From Bigelowiella natans CCMP2755 (lineage: Eukaryota; Cercozoa; Chlorarachniophyceae), in assembly GCA_000320545.1 (NCBI GenBank), contig ADNK01001596.1, positions 82,501 through 112,500 on the forward strand: 30,000 nucleotides of DNA. Direction: 5' to 3'. Positions 29,787 to 30,000 of the stretch are shown piece by piece. Positions within the stretch are counted from its first letter, which is position 1. Every line of letters begins with the position of its first letter. The notes beneath the pieces are model-generated. The model had not been told where the DNA came from. It searched no databases and was given only the letters and a program-made list of their open reading frames with translations. The translations under genes were made by a program, and so were the position numbers.

Positions 29787-30000
29787 ATGGAGGGTCGTCG
29801 AGCCACATTTGTGTCGCAAACTCCAGCAGTTTTAAGTGGCGTGGCATTTGGTCTGGCCACAGCATGTGGAGGACTCATGGCGCTTGGGCTTTACTTGGGG
29901 CGAAAGAAGGTGATAGAACTAAAAGGTCTGATTCCCCATCCTGAAGGACATGCTTCTACCTAGGTGGAGGATCTTGAAAAACAATCGAGGCAAACAAAGA
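29787..30000 (+). CDS. one-TM protein, 5' part only (runs off the window)
   Basis: ATG 29787 opens a frame with a small-residue-rich hydrophobic helix (SGVAFGLATACGGLMALGLYL) followed by GRKK. Read straight through, it stops at TAG 29961, giving 58 aa. A 54-nt intron, 29910-29963 (GTGATA...CCTAG), would instead join GRKK in phase 0 to VEDLEKQSRQTK, a charged coiled-coil-like segment that continues past the edge. The short intron size matches others in the window, and the positive charges after the helix suggest a membrane anchor. I do not recognise the family. Confidence 0.4.

Noticed and set aside
1-30000. CRISPR array, prokaryotic operon, tRNA or rRNA genes
   Set aside because: There are no regularly spaced direct repeats with unique spacers. 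Genes have spliceosomal introns, and I saw no convincing tRNA cloverleaf or rRNA sequence by eye.

Overview
This is nuclear DNA from a eukaryote, almost certainly a protist. The genes carry GT-AG introns, several only 46-60 nt long. There are long intergenic spacers, many microsatellites, and eukaryote-specific genes (RPB4, eIF4E, PEX3, MAN1/Src1, MUS81, sirtuin). I cannot name the lineage. The mixture of a cAMP-receptor-like GPCR, a pentameric ligand-gated channel, peroxin-3 and a bacterial-type TruA would fit a free-living alga or heterotrophic protist, but that is inference. All splice models were made by eye. I accepted introns only where GT-AG borders, codon phase and protein-family similarity agree.

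Layout from left to right, with strand: eIF4E-PPR (-, 800-2891); RPB4 (+, 3677-4366); seven-TM receptor (-, 5605-6759); TruA pseudouridine synthase (+, 7270-9333); MAN1/Src1-type inner nuclear membrane protein (-, 10351-12874); aquaporin-like channel (+, 13600-14753); PEX3 (-, 15562-17271); MUS81-type nuclease with an added NZF/SAP/winged-helix tail (+, 17950-23470); SAM-domain pentameric channel (-, 24140-25943); sirtuin-YEATS protein (-, 27668-29374); and a one-TM gene cut by the window edge (+, from 29787). Apart from the channel/sirtuin pair the strands alternate, so genes form head-to-head pairs separated by convergent 3' spacers. The genes are functionally unrelated housekeeping and signalling genes and not an operon-like system.

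The striking feature is domain fusion. Four genes appear to combine domains that are normally separate: cap-binding eIF4E with PPR repeats; MUS81 with a ubiquitin-binding type zinc finger, SUMO-interaction-like motifs, SAP and a second MUS81-type winged helix; a SAM domain with a Cys-loop-family channel that lacks the Cys loop; and a class IV (SIRT6/7-like) sirtuin with an acyl-lysine-reading YEATS domain. The sirtuin-YEATS fusion lies in one uninterrupted reading frame and is the most secure. The other three depend on splice junctions, whose phases all agree.

The noncoding spacers also have structure. A roughly 45-60 bp dispersed element (TGAGACGGATGTAAT ... CAATGGTCATCC) occurs in five clear copies plus one fragment. 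Every copy lies in a spacer at gene 3' ends, mostly between convergent genes, and none lies in a divergent promoter spacer or a gene. These spacers are also rich in CTAG, GCATGC and short palindromes. Microsatellites (CT, GT, GAT, TAG, CTC and others) concentrate in introns and in the low-complexity exon of the MUS81 fusion gene.
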